In this document: positions 28,881-39,258 of the stretch, one piece after another
How the letters are laid out: each line of letters opens with the position of its first letter
How positions within the stretch are numbered: the first letter of the stretch is position 1
Assembly (NCBI RefSeq): GCF_040790665.1
Contig: NZ_CP160849.1
Span: 62,001-126,000, forward strand
DNA: 64,000 nucleotides
Direction of reading: 5' to 3'
Origin: Sulfitobacter pontiacus
GTDB taxonomy: Bacteria > Pseudomonadota > Alphaproteobacteria > Rhodobacterales > Rhodobacteraceae
Translations under genes and position numbers: made by a program
Notes under the pieces: generated by a model
Databases searched by the model: none
What the model was told of the DNA's origin: nothing
Seen by the model: the letters and a program-made list of their open reading frames with translations, nothing else

Positions 28881-30176
28881 TTACTCCGCCGCGACGGCGC
28901 TGACGCGGCCGGTGCGTTTGTGCTTGATGCGATCCTCGATCTCGTCGCGGAAGTGACGGATCAGACCCTGAATGGGCCAAGCCGCCGCATCCCCAAGGGC
29001 GCAGATCGTGTGGCCTTCGACCTGCTTGGTCACGTCGAGCAGCATGTCGATTTCTTCGGGCTCCGCATCGCCGCGCACCAAACGGTCCATCACGCGCATC
29101 ATCCAGCCGGTCCCTTCGCGGCATGGCGTACACTGACCACAGGATTCGTGCTTGTAGAACTTCGCCAGACGCCAGATCGCCTTGATCACATCGGTGGAGT
29201 TATCCATCACGATGACCGCAGCCGTCCCCAGGCCCGAGCGTTGTTCGCGCAGGTAGTCGAAATCCATGATCGCGTCGCGCATCTGCGCACCGGGGATCAT
29301 CGGCACCGACGACCCGCCGGGGATCACAGCCTTGAGGTTGTCCCAGCCGCCACGGATACCGCCGCAATGCTTTTCGATCAGCTCTTCAAAGGTGATGCTC
29401 ATCGCTTCTTCGACGACGCAAGGATTATTCACATGGCCCGAGATCGCAAACAGCTTGGTGCCCGCGTTGTTCGGACGGCCAAAGCTTGAAAACCATTCTG
29501 GACCGCGACGCAGGATTGTCGGGACCACCGCGATGGATTCCACGTTGTTCACCGTGGTCGGGCACCCATAAAGACCGGCCCCCGCAGGGAACGGCGGCTT
29601 CATCCGCGGCATGCCTTTCTTGCCCTCAAGGCTTTCCAGCAGCGCGGTTTCCTCGCCACAGATATAGGCACCTGCCCCGTGGTGCAGGTAGATGTCGAAA
29701 TCATAGCCGGATTTGCAGGCATTCTTGCCCACAAGTCCCGCGTCATACGCCTCGTCAATCGCGGCTTGCAGCGCTTCGCGTTCGCGGATGTATTCGCCGC
29801 GAATGTAGATGTAGCAAGCGTTGGCATTCATCGCGAAGCTCGCGATCAGGCAGCCCTCGATCAGCGTGTGCGGATCGTGGCGCATGATCTCGCGGTCCTT
29901 GCAGGTGCCGGGCTCGGATTCATCGGCGTTCACCACCAGATAGCTGGGGCGACCGTCGCTTTCCTTGGGCATGAAGGACCACTTCAGACCGGTAGGGAAG
30001 CCCGCACCGCCACGGCCCCGCAGCCCCGAGGCTTTCATCTGGTCGATGATCCAGTCGCGCCCGTTCTTGAGGATGCCCGCCGTGCCATCCCAATGGCCAC
30101 GCGCCTGCGCGCCTTTCAGCGTGCGGTCGTGCATACCGTAGATATTGGTAAAGATGCGGTCTTGATCCTGAAGCAT
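28881..30176 (-). CDS. nuoF: NADH-quinone oxidoreductase subunit F
   Basis: The 431-aa NADH-oxidising subunit has the FMN/NADH Gly-rich loop [16 protein letters not shown] (about 55-70) and the N3 4Fe-4S motif [15 protein letters not shown] plus a later Cys in HTICALGD. It takes hydride from NADH and passes electrons to NuoE/NuoG. It is preceded by the DUF5337 gene rather than directly by nuoE. Confidence 0.98.
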   Translation of the reverse strand: MLQDQDRIFTNIYGMHDRTLKGAQARGHWDGTAGILKNGRDWIIDQMKASGLRGRGGAGFPTGLKWSFMPKESDGRPSYLVVNADESEPGTCKDREIMRHDPHTLIEGCLIASFAMNANACYIYIRGEYIREREALQAAIDEAYDAGLVGKNACKSGYDFDIYLHHGAGAYICGEETALLESLEGKKGMPRMKPPFPAGAGLYGCPTTVNNVESIAVVPTILRRGPEWFSSFGRPNNAGTKLFAISGHVNNPCVVEEAMSITFEELIEKHCGGIRGGWDNLKAVIPGGSSVPMIPGAQMRDAIMDFDYLREQRSGLGTAAVIVMDNSTDVIKAIWRLAKFYKHESCGQCTPCREGTGWMMRVMDRLVRGDAEPEEIDMLLDVTKQVEGHTICALGDAAAWPIQGLIRHFRDEIEDRIKHKRTGRVSAVAAE

Positions 30177-30187
30177 GAAGCTAACCT

Positions 30188-30415
30188 TTATGTGTCACGG
30201 CTGGCCGCGCGGGCCCGCCTCATCTGATATATATTGACCATCGCCCAGATCAGGGCTGCCAGCGCGGCAAAGTCGAACAGCAGCGCATAGCGTCCGGGCA
30301 AGCCGAACTGCGGCGCAAGCCATTGCGCCGCGATCCAAAGCAACATGGTGCCGGCAATGACAAGGCCGACCATCCGGCCCTTACGGGCCAGCGCGATTTC
30401 TTCCTTATCTGTCAT
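30188..30415 (-). CDS. DUF5337-type two-helix membrane protein
   Basis: The 75-aa protein has a short charged N-terminus ([15 protein letters not shown]), two hydrophobic helices (about 16-33 and 43-62) and a basic tail. It matches the DUF5337 type of small Rhodobacterales proteins found between nuoE and nuoF. It probably sits in the inner membrane; its role is unknown, but its place in the operon suggests complex I assembly or stability. Confidence 0.8.
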   Translation of the reverse strand: MTDKEEIALARKGRMVGLVIAGTMLLWIAAQWLAPQFGLPGRYALLFDFAALAALIWAMVNIYQMRRARAASRDT

Positions 30416-30436
30416 TACACGGCATCCATGTCAGGC

Positions 30437-31432
30437 TCAGGTCTTTTTACTACGGGTGGAGAATTCGGTCTCTCCACCGGAGGCGAGGGTTTTGGCCTGC
30501 GCCATCCAGTCATCACGTTGAATACGGCCTTTGAACCGCACGCGGGCATCAACCCAAGCGATTTCAGCCGCGGTCCATTTGGCGATCTGATCAAAGTGAT
30601 AGATCCCCAGCTCATTCAGCGTTTGTTCAAGTTTCGGCCCTACCCCACTGATAAGCTTGAGGTTATCGGCACCGCCAGCGCGTGGTTTCTCCAGCGTTTC
30701 GGGGCTACTTTCCACAGTACCCGCCGGAATATCCGCGATCCCCGAACGGGTCGAGGTCGCCCCCTTGACGGTGGCCGGTGCCTGCGGTGTTTCAGCCGGC
30801 GTTGGTTCTGGGATAGAGGCGACAGGTTCCGCCGCCGCTTCTGTTGCTGGCGCAGAAGCCGGAGTCGCCTTGGCCTTTGCAGGCTCGGCTGCGGGGGCTT
30901 CGTATTTGTAGCTGCCTTTGCGCGCAGCGAGTTCCTCTTGGCCCTTCAGCTTGGCCGTCGGCTTGATCCCCGAGAAAGCGGCGGGTTCGTCTTTGGCTGC
31001 CGGCGAGGTGCCCGCTGTCGCCTCTGACGCGGCACCGCCGACATCGGCCTCGGCCTGACCGCCGGTCGTGTCTTCGGGGCGAGCCTCTACCGTTTCGGTA
31101 GCAGCGGGTTCCGCCTCCAGCGTCGGCTCAGGCTCTACCGCCGCGTCGCTGGTTGGTGCGGCGCTGGCCGCTTGGGTTGTGGCCGCCGTTGCAGGTGCCG
31201 CCGCCGCCGCAGGGGTGCTGGCCGTCTGCATAGGCTCATCCCCAAGCGACCCGCACATGAATTTGGACAGGACCACAAAGGTCACAAGCCCCAGTATGAT
31301 TCCAAGGAACAGGGAGGCGATAAAGCCCCAGCCGAAAACCAGCCAAAATAGCAACGCGAGGACAAGACCGACCCCGGTCCCCCACTGTGTGCAACCGCGT
31401 CTGCATTGCTCTTTTTGCGTCAAATCAGTCAT
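30437..31432 (-). CDS. Membrane-anchored protein with disordered linker and C-terminal HhH domain like that of NuoE
   Basis: The 331-aa product has two adjacent membrane helices (about 20-57), an Ala/Pro/Glu-rich low-complexity linker of ~190 residues, and a C-terminal helix-hairpin-helix domain (257-320; LKLISGVGPKLEQ, FKGRIQRDDW, AQAKTLA) of the COG3743 type. The domain closely matches the C-terminus of NuoE encoded next door: by hand about 42 of 72 aligned positions are identical. The start at 31432 is preferred because AAGGGA precedes it; an upstream ATG would add seven residues. It could tether something to the membrane near complex I. HhH domains usually bind nucleic acid or protein; function here is unknown. 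Confidence 0.75.
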   Translation of the reverse strand: MTDLTQKEQCRRGCTQWGTGVGLVLALLFWLVFGWGFIASLFLGIILGLVTFVVLSKFMCGSLGDEPMQTASTPAAAAAPATAATTQAASAAPTSDAAVEPEPTLEAEPAATETVEARPEDTTGGQAEADVGGAASEATAGTSPAAKDEPAAFSGIKPTAKLKGQEELAARKGSYKYEAPAAEPAKAKATPASAPATEAAAEPVASIPEPTPAETPQAPATVKGATSTRSGIADIPAGTVESSPETLEKPRAGGADNLKLISGVGPKLEQTLNELGIYHFDQIAKWTAAEIAWVDARVRFKGRIQRDDWMAQAKTLASGGETEFSTRSKKT

Positions 31433-31466
31433 GTCCGTCCCTTCGTTCGCCATTCAAGATGATCTA

Positions 31467-32777
31467 TTATGTGTTATAGATACCATCTTTTGTGGCGCGC
31501 GACGAGAATTCTGTTTCTTCACCAGCAGCAAGTTTTTTCGCCTGCTCGACCCAGTTGTCGCGGGTCACGCGACCCTTGAAACCTTCGAGGTTCTGATCCA
31601 CCCAGGATACCTCGTTCGGGCCCCAGTCAGCGATCTGGCTAAAGTGGTAAAAGCCCATCTTGTTCACCAGCGCTTCGAGCTTGGGACCGATGCCCTTGAT
31701 CATCTTGAGGTCATCCGCCGCGCCGCCTTCGGGGGCATCCAGCGTCTTGGGCTTGGTGGCTGCCGCATCCGCATTGGCCTCTGCAGATTTCGCAACCGAT
31801 GCTTGTCTGGTGCCCGCGGTCGAGGCTTTGGGCGCAGGGGCCGGATCGCCGGGTGCGACGCTGCCTGCTTCGGGTTTGCCCACAGCTTCGGTGCCGTCAG
31901 CCTCCCCCGGTGCTTCGGAGCGTTGATCCGAGGCATCGCCCACATCACGTGGTGCGTCTTCCTCTGCGGCGGTACGTCCGCCTTGGGCACCGTCAGGACC
32001 TTCGGGTGGCATATTGTCATCCCGCGCAACAGGCTGTTCCTTGTCGGAACCGGCGCTGTCTGCACCATCTTTACCCTGCCAGGGTGCCGTCAGCGGCACT
32101 TCGGTACCATCGATGCGCTTGAGCGTGTCGCCGATGTCCACGGCCAGCTGCGCGCTGGCGTTATATTGTGTCTTGCCGCTGTCGTGATCGGTCAGGCTGG
32201 TCAGCCCGGACAGCGGTTCAGAGGCATAGCGCCCGTTCTGCGGGCCGGGTACAGGCACCTGCCCCGCCGCCATCTCGTCGATCATGGTGCGGAAGCCGTC
32301 GACGGTCAGATCTTCGTAATAGTCCTTGCCGATCTGCGCCATGGGCGCGTTGGAACAAGCCCCCAGACATTCGACTTCTTCCCACGAGAATTTGCCGTCT
32401 TCGCTGATCTGATGTGCCTTGGGCGCGATGCGCTCCTTGCAGACCTCGATCAGGTCTTCGGCCCCGCAGATCATGCAGGATGTCGTGCCGCAAATCTGGA
32501 AATGCGCGACCTCGCCCACAGGCTGAAGCTGGAACATAAAATAGAATGTCGCGACCTCGAGCCCGCGGATGTAGGCCATGCCCAGCATTTCAGAGACATG
32601 TTCGATCGCAGGGCGGCTCAGCCAGCCTTCCTGCTCCTGCGCACGCCATAGCAAAGGGATGATCGCGCTGGCCTGACGGCCTTCGGGGTATTTCGTGATC
32701 TGCGCTTCGGCCCAGGCCTGGTTGGCAGGGGTGAAGGCAAAGCTTGTCGGTTGGTCAGGGTGCAAACGGCGCAGCAT
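31467..32777 (-). CDS. nuoE: NADH-quinone oxidoreductase subunit E with long C-terminal HhH extension
   Basis: Residues 1-~185 are a normal NuoE thioredoxin-like domain with 2Fe-2S ligands Cys96, 101, 137 and 141 (CGTTSC, CLGAC). Residues ~185-350 are low-complexity Ala/Pro/Glu/Asp-rich, and 355-422 form a helix-hairpin-helix domain ([33 protein letters not shown]). The total of 436 aa compares with about 166 in E. coli. Extended NuoE proteins are known in alphaproteobacteria, but the domain's purpose is not. The same domain ends the next protein, pointing to intra-operon duplication. Confidence 0.95.
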   Translation of the reverse strand: MLRRLHPDQPTSFAFTPANQAWAEAQITKYPEGRQASAIIPLLWRAQEQEGWLSRPAIEHVSEMLGMAYIRGLEVATFYFMFQLQPVGEVAHFQICGTTSCMICGAEDLIEVCKERIAPKAHQISEDGKFSWEEVECLGACSNAPMAQIGKDYYEDLTVDGFRTMIDEMAAGQVPVPGPQNGRYASEPLSGLTSLTDHDSGKTQYNASAQLAVDIGDTLKRIDGTEVPLTAPWQGKDGADSAGSDKEQPVARDDNMPPEGPDGAQGGRTAAEEDAPRDVGDASDQRSEAPGEADGTEAVGKPEAGSVAPGDPAPAPKASTAGTRQASVAKSAEANADAAATKPKTLDAPEGGAADDLKMIKGIGPKLEALVNKMGFYHFSQIADWGPNEVSWVDQNLEGFKGRVTRDNWVEQAKKLAAGEETEFSSRATKDGIYNT

Positions 32778-32809
32778 CAGATCAGGCTTTCGTTCTTGCG
32801 GAAACGGCG

Positions 32810-32845
32810 GGCGCCTCCGGCGGGAGTTTATTTGGCAAAATGAAG
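32810..32845 (+). repeat. Short intergenic repeat element (copy 1)
   Basis: A small hairpin (CGCC-TCC-GGCG) is followed by a 22-base core starting GAGTTTATTTGGC at 32824. The core recurs exactly, in opposite orientation, at 38542-38563, and in diverged form at 41221-41242. It fills most of the gap between nuoD and nuoE. Similar elements are scattered in Rhodobacterales genomes, from memory; the function is unknown. Confidence 0.7.
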
Positions 32846-32855
32846 AGGACCCGGC

Positions 32856-34082
32856 TCAACGGTCGACCTCTCCGAAAACGATGTCCATGGTGCCGATGAT
32901 CGCCGCGACATCCGCCAGCTGGTGCCCCTTGGCGACATAGTCCATCGCTTGCAGGTGCAGGTAGCCTGGCGCGCGCAGTTTGGCACGGTAGGGTTTGTTC
33001 GATCCATCCGCCACAAGGTAGACGCCGAATTCGCCCTTTGGGGCCTCGACCGCGCAATAGACTTCGCCGGCGGGGACGTGGAACCCTTCGGTATAGAGCT
33101 TGAAGTGGTGGATCAGGCTTTCCATGTCGGTTTTCATCGCGGTCCGGCTGGGGGGCGTGATCTTGCCCCGCGCCAATACATCACCCTGCCCTTCGGGCGC
33201 GCGCAGCTTTTCGATGGCTTGCTGGATGATGTAGGTGGACTGGCGCATTTCTTCCATCCGGACGAGGTAGCGGTCATAGCAATCGCCGTTCACACCGGTC
33301 GGGATCTGGAAGTCGAATTCATCGTAGCATTCATAGGGCTGCGCACGGCGCAAATCCCATGCCAGGCCAGAGCCGCGGACCATCACGCCCGAGAAGCCCC
33401 AATCCTGGATGTCCTGTTCAGACACGATGCCGATGTCAGCGTTACGCTGTTTGAAGATCCGGTTTTCTGTCAGCAGCTGATCCACATCGACCATGAAGCC
33501 CGACAGGAACTTGTGGGTCCATGCCTCGATATCATCAAGCAGCGCGGGCGGCAGATCCTGGTGAACCCCGCCGGGGCGGAAATAGGCCGCGTGCAGACGG
33601 GCACCGCAGGCGCGTTCGTAGAAGATCATCAGATCTTCGCGTTCTTCAAAGCCCCAGAGCGGCGGTGTCAGCGCGCCCACGTCCATCGCCTGTGTAGTGA
33701 CGTTCAACAGGTGGGACAGGATGCGGCCAATTTCAGAATAGAGCACGCGGATCAGCGAGGCACGACGGGGCACTTCGACACCGGTCAGCTTTTCGATGGC
33801 CAGACACCAGGCGTGTTCCTGGTTCATCGGGGCCACGTAATCCAGCCGGTCGAAATACGGCAGGTTCTGCAGGTAGGTGCGGCTTTCCATCAGCTTTTCG
33901 GTGCCACGGTGCAGCAGGCCGATATGCGGATCGCAGCGTTCGACGATCTCGCCGTCGAGTTCGAGAACCAGACGCAGAACCCCGTGCGCCGCAGGGTGTT
34001 GCGGGCCGAAGTTGATGTTGAAGTTGCGGATCTTCTGCTCGCCGGTCAGGGCGTCTTCGAAACCTTTGGTGCCGTCCATCAT
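32856..34082 (-). CDS. nuoD: NADH-quinone oxidoreductase subunit D
   Basis: The 408-aa 49-kDa-type subunit is derived from the [NiFe]-hydrogenase large subunit; it keeps [11 protein letters not shown] at the N-terminus and [11 protein letters not shown], which with NuoB line the quinone-reduction site. Hydrogenase metal-ligand cysteines are absent, as expected. Two tandem ATGs overlap the stop of the 57-aa ORF upstream (ATGATG); GGAG precedes them. NuoC and NuoD are separate proteins, not fused as in E. coli. Confidence 0.98.
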   Translation of the reverse strand: MMDGTKGFEDALTGEQKIRNFNINFGPQHPAAHGVLRLVLELDGEIVERCDPHIGLLHRGTEKLMESRTYLQNLPYFDRLDYVAPMNQEHAWCLAIEKLTGVEVPRRASLIRVLYSEIGRILSHLLNVTTQAMDVGALTPPLWGFEEREDLMIFYERACGARLHAAYFRPGGVHQDLPPALLDDIEAWTHKFLSGFMVDVDQLLTENRIFKQRNADIGIVSEQDIQDWGFSGVMVRGSGLAWDLRRAQPYECYDEFDFQIPTGVNGDCYDRYLVRMEEMRQSTYIIQQAIEKLRAPEGQGDVLARGKITPPSRTAMKTDMESLIHHFKLYTEGFHVPAGEVYCAVEAPKGEFGVYLVADGSNKPYRAKLRAPGYLHLQAMDYVAKGHQLADVAAIIGTMDIVFGEVDR

Positions 34083-34252
34083 TTACGCTCCAGCTCGGTC
34101 AGTTTGACGCCCATCCACCACAAAAGGGCGACGGTGCCCAAAGGCACGATACAGGCAACAGACCAGTATTTATTGATCCCGAAAAACGGCAACAGCTTGA
34201 CCATCGGGATGATTGTGAGGGCAGACAGTATGAACCACCACATGCCCCCCAT
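34079..34252 (-). CDS. 57-aa two-helix membrane protein between nuoC and nuoD
   Basis: The frame starts at an ATG that shares one base with the nuoC stop (TAATG) and ends at a TGA within the ATGATG start of nuoD. It encodes [20 protein letters not shown], a loop with FFGINKYW, a second helix [20 protein letters not shown] and a charged tail LTELERK. Trp residues sit at the predicted membrane interfaces. Double translational coupling makes a real gene likely despite its size. It fits an inner-membrane supernumerary or assembly factor of complex I; no family is recognised. An internal ATG (34243) could be used instead. Confidence 0.75.
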   Translation of the reverse strand: MGGMWWFILSALTIIPMVKLLPFFGINKYWSVACIVPLGTVALLWWMGVKLTELERK

Positions 34253-34857
34253 TATTTTGCCTCCGGCTTTTCATCGCCCGGCAGAATATATTCAGCCCCT
34301 TCCCAAGGTGACATAAAGTCGAACTGGCGATATTCCTGAACGAGGCTCACGGGTTCATAGACCACGCGCTTTTCCGTCTCGTCATAGCGGACTTCGGTAT
34401 AGCCGGTGGTTGGGAAATCCTTGCGCAGCGGGTAGCCGCGGAACCCGTAGTCGGTCAGCAGGCGACGCAGGTCGGGGTGGCCGGCAAAGATGATCCCGAA
34501 CATGTCAAAGACCTCGCGTTCGAACCAGTTGGCCGACGGGTGGATATCGACGATCGAGGGGACCATATCCTCTTCGCGCGCGGCGACGCGCAAGCGGATG
34601 CGCTGGTTCTGGTACATCGACAGAAAATGATAGACGACATCAAAGCGTTTGGCGCGGCCCGGGTAATCCACCGCGGTGATATCCACCAGCGAGGAGAAAC
34701 GGCAGGTCGCGTCGCTTTTGATAAACTCCACCAGACCGGGCAGATTGGCCTGGGTGACATCCATGTTCAGCTCGTCAAAGGCGATGTCCCAGCCGAGGAT
34801 ACAGTCGGGGCGTTTCGCTTCGATATACGCGCCAAGTTCGTTCAGTTGTTCTGACAT
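34252..34857 (-). CDS. nuoC: NADH-quinone oxidoreductase subunit C
   Basis: The 201-aa 30-kDa-type subunit has the conserved region [20 protein letters not shown] and the C-terminal [19 protein letters not shown]. It joins NuoD and NuoB in the connecting module of complex I. It lies 9 bases after nuoB and runs into the 57-aa ORF by a one-base overlap. Confidence 0.98.
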   Translation of the reverse strand: MSEQLNELGAYIEAKRPDCILGWDIAFDELNMDVTQANLPGLVEFIKSDATCRFSSLVDITAVDYPGRAKRFDVVYHFLSMYQNQRIRLRVAAREEDMVPSIVDIHPSANWFEREVFDMFGIIFAGHPDLRRLLTDYGFRGYPLRKDFPTTGYTEVRYDETEKRVVYEPVSLVQEYRQFDFMSPWEGAEYILPGDEKPEAK

Positions 34858-34866
34858 ATCAGCCCC

Positions 34867-35759
<893 letters not shown>

Positions 35760-35829
35760 GGGGAAGCTCCTTTTGCGTATGCGACGCGCCACGCGCCCTG
35801 TCAGCCAAACGGCACTATTGGCTTTGGTC

Positions 35830-35858
35830 GGTTTACTCCGCTGTCCGGTCAGGGTCAA
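35830..35858 (-). promoter_or_regulatory. Candidate sigma70 promoter of the nuo operon
   Basis: On the minus strand TTGACC (35853-35858) is followed after 17 bases by TAAACC (35830-35835), about 70 bases upstream of the nuoA start. The -35 is good and the -10 is weak. No other gene lies between this and nuoA. Confidence 0.35.
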
Positions 35859-35929
35859 CCGAGCCCGCCATATTTGCGTCATCCTGTCGTGGGGCGCGGC
35901 ACACCCTGCCCGCGCCCGCGGGATTGGCG

Positions 35930-36829
35930 CTATTTTTCCAGCAGATCGCGGCTCTCGCGCCAACTGTGCTGCGGCGCGAACCCCAGCAGGTCACGCGCCT
36001 TTTCGATGCTGTAGAATGTCTCGAACTGGCCCATATCGCGGGTCAGGCGCACGTCTTTATAGTAGCGATCAATCAAGTCAGACGTTTGTGCGGCGACAGA
36101 GGTGTCGGCGTTGGCTACATTGAACACCTCGTAGCCCAAGCCGTCCACCTCGAGACAGCGCTGCACCATCTGCCCCAGATCGCGGGCATCGATATAGGCA
36201 AAGATATTGCGCCGCCGTTGATCGGGGTCGTGAATGAAGCCGGGGAAAAGGCTGGCGTATTCATGCGGTTCGATCACGTTGTTGATTCTCAACCCGTAGA
36301 TATCCGCCCCCGTGCGCGCCTGAAAGCTGCGCGCCGTCGCCTCGTTGCAGACCTTGGACATGGCATAGCTGTCTTCGGGCACGGTCGGGTGATCTTCATC
36401 GACGGGGATATAGTCGGGCTTGCGCTCCCCCTGGGCAAAGCAGACGCCATAGGTCGTCTCGGATGAGGCAAAGATGATCTTAGGCACCCCCGCCTTCACG
36501 GCAGCATCAATGACATGATAGGTGCCAAGCGTATTGACCCGAAACACCTCTGTATCCGACGTGATCAGGATGCGCGGCACAGCGGCGAAATGCACAACGG
36601 CGTCAAACCCCTGCACGCCGGTGCCCTCATCCAGTTCGCCCAGATTCATCAGACTATGCATCACATCATGCATCTGGCCCGCGTCGGTGATATCGGCAAT
36701 GCGGTTGTCAACGCCGGGGTGATCCAGCGGCTGCTGGTCCACATTCAACACCTGATGCCCCTGATCCAGCAGATAGGGGATCACATGCCGCCCCGCCTTG
36801 CCGCTGCCGCCGGTGAATAGAATACGCAT
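35930..36829 (-). CDS. NAD-dependent epimerase/dehydratase family protein
   Basis: The 299-aa extended-SDR protein starts [20 protein letters not shown] (GGSGKAG cofactor loop), has Ser in FASSETTYG and the catalytic YAMSKVCNE (YxxxK). GAGGGG before the ATG at 36829 supports this start. Members modify nucleotide sugars or act on other carbonyls or alcohols; the substrate here is unknown. It follows liuC in the leucine catabolic cluster but need not belong to that pathway. Confidence 0.85.
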   Translation of the reverse strand: MRILFTGGSGKAGRHVIPYLLDQGHQVLNVDQQPLDHPGVDNRIADITDAGQMHDVMHSLMNLGELDEGTGVQGFDAVVHFAAVPRILITSDTEVFRVNTLGTYHVIDAAVKAGVPKIIFASSETTYGVCFAQGERKPDYIPVDEDHPTVPEDSYAMSKVCNEATARSFQARTGADIYGLRINNVIEPHEYASLFPGFIHDPDQRRRNIFAYIDARDLGQMVQRCLEVDGLGYEVFNVANADTSVAAQTSDLIDRYYKDVRLTRDMGQFETFYSIEKARDLLGFAPQHSWRESRDLLEK

Positions 36830-36885
36830 GGGGGCCCCTCTCGCCGTTGATGTCGTGGCAAAGCCTAGAGCCTTGCCGCCCCGCT

Positions 36886-37674
36886 TCAACCCGTAACCCA
36901 GGCCGCCTTGCGCTTGTCGAAGAAGGCACCGATTCCCTCGGCCGCCTCTTCGGTTTCCCAGCGGTCGGCCAATGCGGCGATGGTATGGTCCACGACCTGC
37001 GCGTCGATCCGCGGTCCCAGATCCCGCGCGAGCTGTTTCGCCGCAGCCACGGCCCCCGGCGCACAGGACAGATAGGGCACGACCTCGGCCTCGATCGCAG
37101 CGTCCAGCGCATCTGCCGGCACGGCACGGGCCAGCAACCCCAGATCGACCGCCTCCGCCGCGTCAAACAGACGGGCCGACATGAACACACGCCGCGCGCG
37201 CCCCTCGCCCATACGGGCCAGCACATAGGGGCCGATGGTGGCCGGAATGATCCCCAGCCGCGTCTCGGTGAACCCCATCTTCAACGTATCAACCCCGATC
37301 GCCACATCACAGACCGAGGCCATGCCGACACCGCCACCAAAGGCGTTGCCCTGCACCCGACCGATCAAGGGCTTGGGCAGCGTGTTCAGCGCGCCCAGCA
37401 TCGTGGCCAGCTTGCCTGCCTCGGCAGAGCGTGTCGGCCCATCCATATCGCGCTGCGCCTGCATCCAGCCCAGATCACCGCCCGCGCAAAAGCTTTTGCC
37501 CGCGCCAGTCAGCACCACGACCCGCACAGCGTCATCAGCGGCCAAGGCGGCGGCGGCCCCGGTCAGCTCCGCGATCATCTGCGCGGACATGGCGTTGTGC
37601 TTTTCCTCGCGCGCCAACGTCAACGTCGCGACCCCGCGCGCGTCGGTCTCCAGTTTCAGTGTCTCGTACATCAT
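36886..37674 (-). CDS. liuC: Enoyl-CoA hydratase/isomerase, probable methylglutaconyl-CoA hydratase
   Basis: The 262-aa crotonase-fold protein has the CoA/oxyanion-hole motifs AGKSFCAGGDLGWMQ and VQGNAFGGGVGMASVCDV and the C-terminal crotonase region. Placement between mvaB (coupled by ATGA) and other leucine genes indicates hydration of 3-methylglutaconyl-CoA to HMG-CoA. Crotonase sequences alone do not fix the substrate, so this is a context call. Confidence 0.88.
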   Translation of the reverse strand: MMYETLKLETDARGVATLTLAREEKHNAMSAQMIAELTGAAAALAADDAVRVVVLTGAGKSFCAGGDLGWMQAQRDMDGPTRSAEAGKLATMLGALNTLPKPLIGRVQGNAFGGGVGMASVCDVAIGVDTLKMGFTETRLGIIPATIGPYVLARMGEGRARRVFMSARLFDAAEAVDLGLLARAVPADALDAAIEAEVVPYLSCAPGAVAAAKQLARDLGPRIDAQVVDHTIAALADRWETEEAAEGIGAFFDKRKAAWVTG

Positions 37675-38528
37675 CCTACCCTCATCCGCCGCGCCATCTC
37701 GGCGGCTTCCTCGATCACCGCCTGATCCAACCCGGTGTCATAGCCAAGCGCCATCAGATGCGCGTTGACCTTTTCCGTGGCAACATTGCCCGCAGCCCCC
37801 GGCGCATAGGGGCACCCCCCCAAACCGCCTACGGCGGCATCGAACACCCGCAGGCCCATGGACAGGGATGCATCGATGTTGTCCATCGCCCGCCCGTTGG
37901 TGTCATGGTAATGCCCGGCCAAACGCCCCACGGGCACCACATCGCGCACCGCCAGCAACATGCGCGCAATCGTATCCGGCGTGCCCGCCCCGATGGTGTC
38001 GCCAAGCGAGACCTCATAGCAGCCCATAGAGAAAAGACGATCCGCCACTTCCGCCACCTTGGATGGCGCGACCGCCCCGTCATAGGGGCATTCCACCACA
38101 CACGAGACATAGCCCCGCACCGGCATATCCACATGGCGTGCCTGCTCTAGGATCGGCGCGAAACGCTCGAACGCCTCCTCGATGCTGGCGTTGATATTCT
38201 TCTGGCTGAACCCCTCGCTGGCCGAGGCGAACACCGCGATCTCTCCCGCTTTGGCCGCGACCGCATCCTCGTAGCCCCGCATATTCGGCGTCAGCGCGGC
38301 ATAACGCACCCCCTCGACCCGAGCAATCCCGCCCAGAACCTCACCCGATCCGGCCATCTGCGGCACCCATTTGGGGCTGACAAAGCTCGCCACCTCGATC
38401 CGGGAAAACCCCGCACGGCTCAGAAGGTCGACCAGCGCGATCTTCTCCGACACCGGAATTTCGCGCGCCTCGTTTTGCAGCCCGTCCCGTGGACCGACCT
38501 CGAATATCTCGCAGACCCCTTTATCCAT
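37671..38528 (-). CDS. mvaB: Hydroxymethylglutaryl-CoA lyase
   Basis: The 285-aa TIM-barrel lyase has the N-terminal VGPRDGLQNEAREI motif, HYHDTNGRAMDN metal-binding region, and the signature GLGGCPYAPGAAGNVATE with the mobile catalytic Cys. It cleaves HMG-CoA to acetyl-CoA and acetoacetate, the last step of leucine degradation. It overlaps liuC by four bases. A repeat element lies directly upstream. Confidence 0.95.
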   Translation of the reverse strand: MDKGVCEIFEVGPRDGLQNEAREIPVSEKIALVDLLSRAGFSRIEVASFVSPKWVPQMAGSGEVLGGIARVEGVRYAALTPNMRGYEDAVAAKAGEIAVFASASEGFSQKNINASIEEAFERFAPILEQARHVDMPVRGYVSCVVECPYDGAVAPSKVAEVADRLFSMGCYEVSLGDTIGAGTPDTIARMLLAVRDVVPVGRLAGHYHDTNGRAMDNIDASLSMGLRVFDAAVGGLGGCPYAPGAAGNVATEKVNAHLMALGYDTGLDQAVIEEAAEMARRMRVG

Positions 38529-38541
38529 AACGCCCCCTCCC

Positions 38542-38563
38542 CTTCATTTTGCCAAATAAACTC
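38542..38563 (-). repeat. Short intergenic repeat element (copy 2)
   Basis: The 22-base core (minus strand GAGTTTATTTGGC...) is identical to that at 32824-32845 and opposite in direction. It lies 13 bases upstream of the mvaB start, between mvaB and the GST gene. The CGCC/GGCG hairpin seen at copy 1 is not present here. Confidence 0.7.
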
Positions 38564-38581
38564 ACCTGCGCGACGGTAGCA

Positions 38582-39247
38582 TCACTCGACCGGCCACGGG
38601 TCAAAAAACGTCCGGTCAAACAGCGGCACGTCTTTAGGCAGCGACAGCTGGAACGCCTCGCGGTCGGTGATGCGCGCATACCAGGCCGCCACATTGGGGT
38701 GATTGTCGAGCTTGGCGAAATGCTGCGCCATATAGACCGCCTGCCCCACGTTCACATCCGCCGCCGTGAAACCGCTCATCAACAGATAATCCTGTGACAG
38801 TATCCCACCGCCCAAACGCGCCTCGATCGCGTCGTAACACTTCATCAATCGCGCGGCTTCCAGCTTCATCACGATGGGGCTGCGCATGGAATCATCGCGA
38901 AGCGCCACATGCTGCTGGGTCAGCGCGGCACAATGCTGCGATACCGTCTCGGCAAAATGGATCCACACCAACCACGCCATGCGATCCGGCGCCCCCGGCA
39001 TCCGACCCAACCGGTCGGGGCTGAACCGTTCGCAAAGATATTCCGCGATGGCACCCGTCTCGAACATGCGCTCCCCGTCGATCTCGAGCGAGGGCACACG
39101 CCCCGCCGGGGAAATGGCGAGATAGCCCGGATCACGCAAGGATTTGTCGAAGGCGTGGATCGACACCTCGAAGGGCACCTCCAGCTCGTGCAGCAACCAA
39201 AGGGTGCGCATGGAACGGGTCTGTTCGACGTGGTGCAGGGTAATCAT
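38582..39247 (-). CDS. Glutathione S-transferase family protein
   Basis: The 221-aa protein has an N-terminal thioredoxin-like domain (1-~80; TRSMRTLWLLHELEVPFEV, SPAGRVPSLEIDG, FETGAIAEYL) and a helical C-terminal domain. The cis-Pro (VPSL) and ETGAI glutathione-binding elements are present. It may conjugate or reduce electrophiles; its place between mccA and mvaB suggests protection from reactive acyl intermediates, which is inference. Confidence 0.88.
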   Translation of the reverse strand: MITLHHVEQTRSMRTLWLLHELEVPFEVSIHAFDKSLRDPGYLAISPAGRVPSLEIDGERMFETGAIAEYLCERFSPDRLGRMPGAPDRMAWLVWIHFAETVSQHCAALTQQHVALRDDSMRSPIVMKLEAARLMKCYDAIEARLGGGILSQDYLLMSGFTAADVNVGQAVYMAQHFAKLDNHPNVAAWYARITDREAFQLSLPKDVPLFDRTFFDPWPVE

Positions 39248-39258
39248 GGTGCGGTCTC

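Noticed and set aside
32778..32855. A missing small gene between nuoD and nuoE
   Set aside because: The gap holds the dispersed repeat element and no plausible frame.
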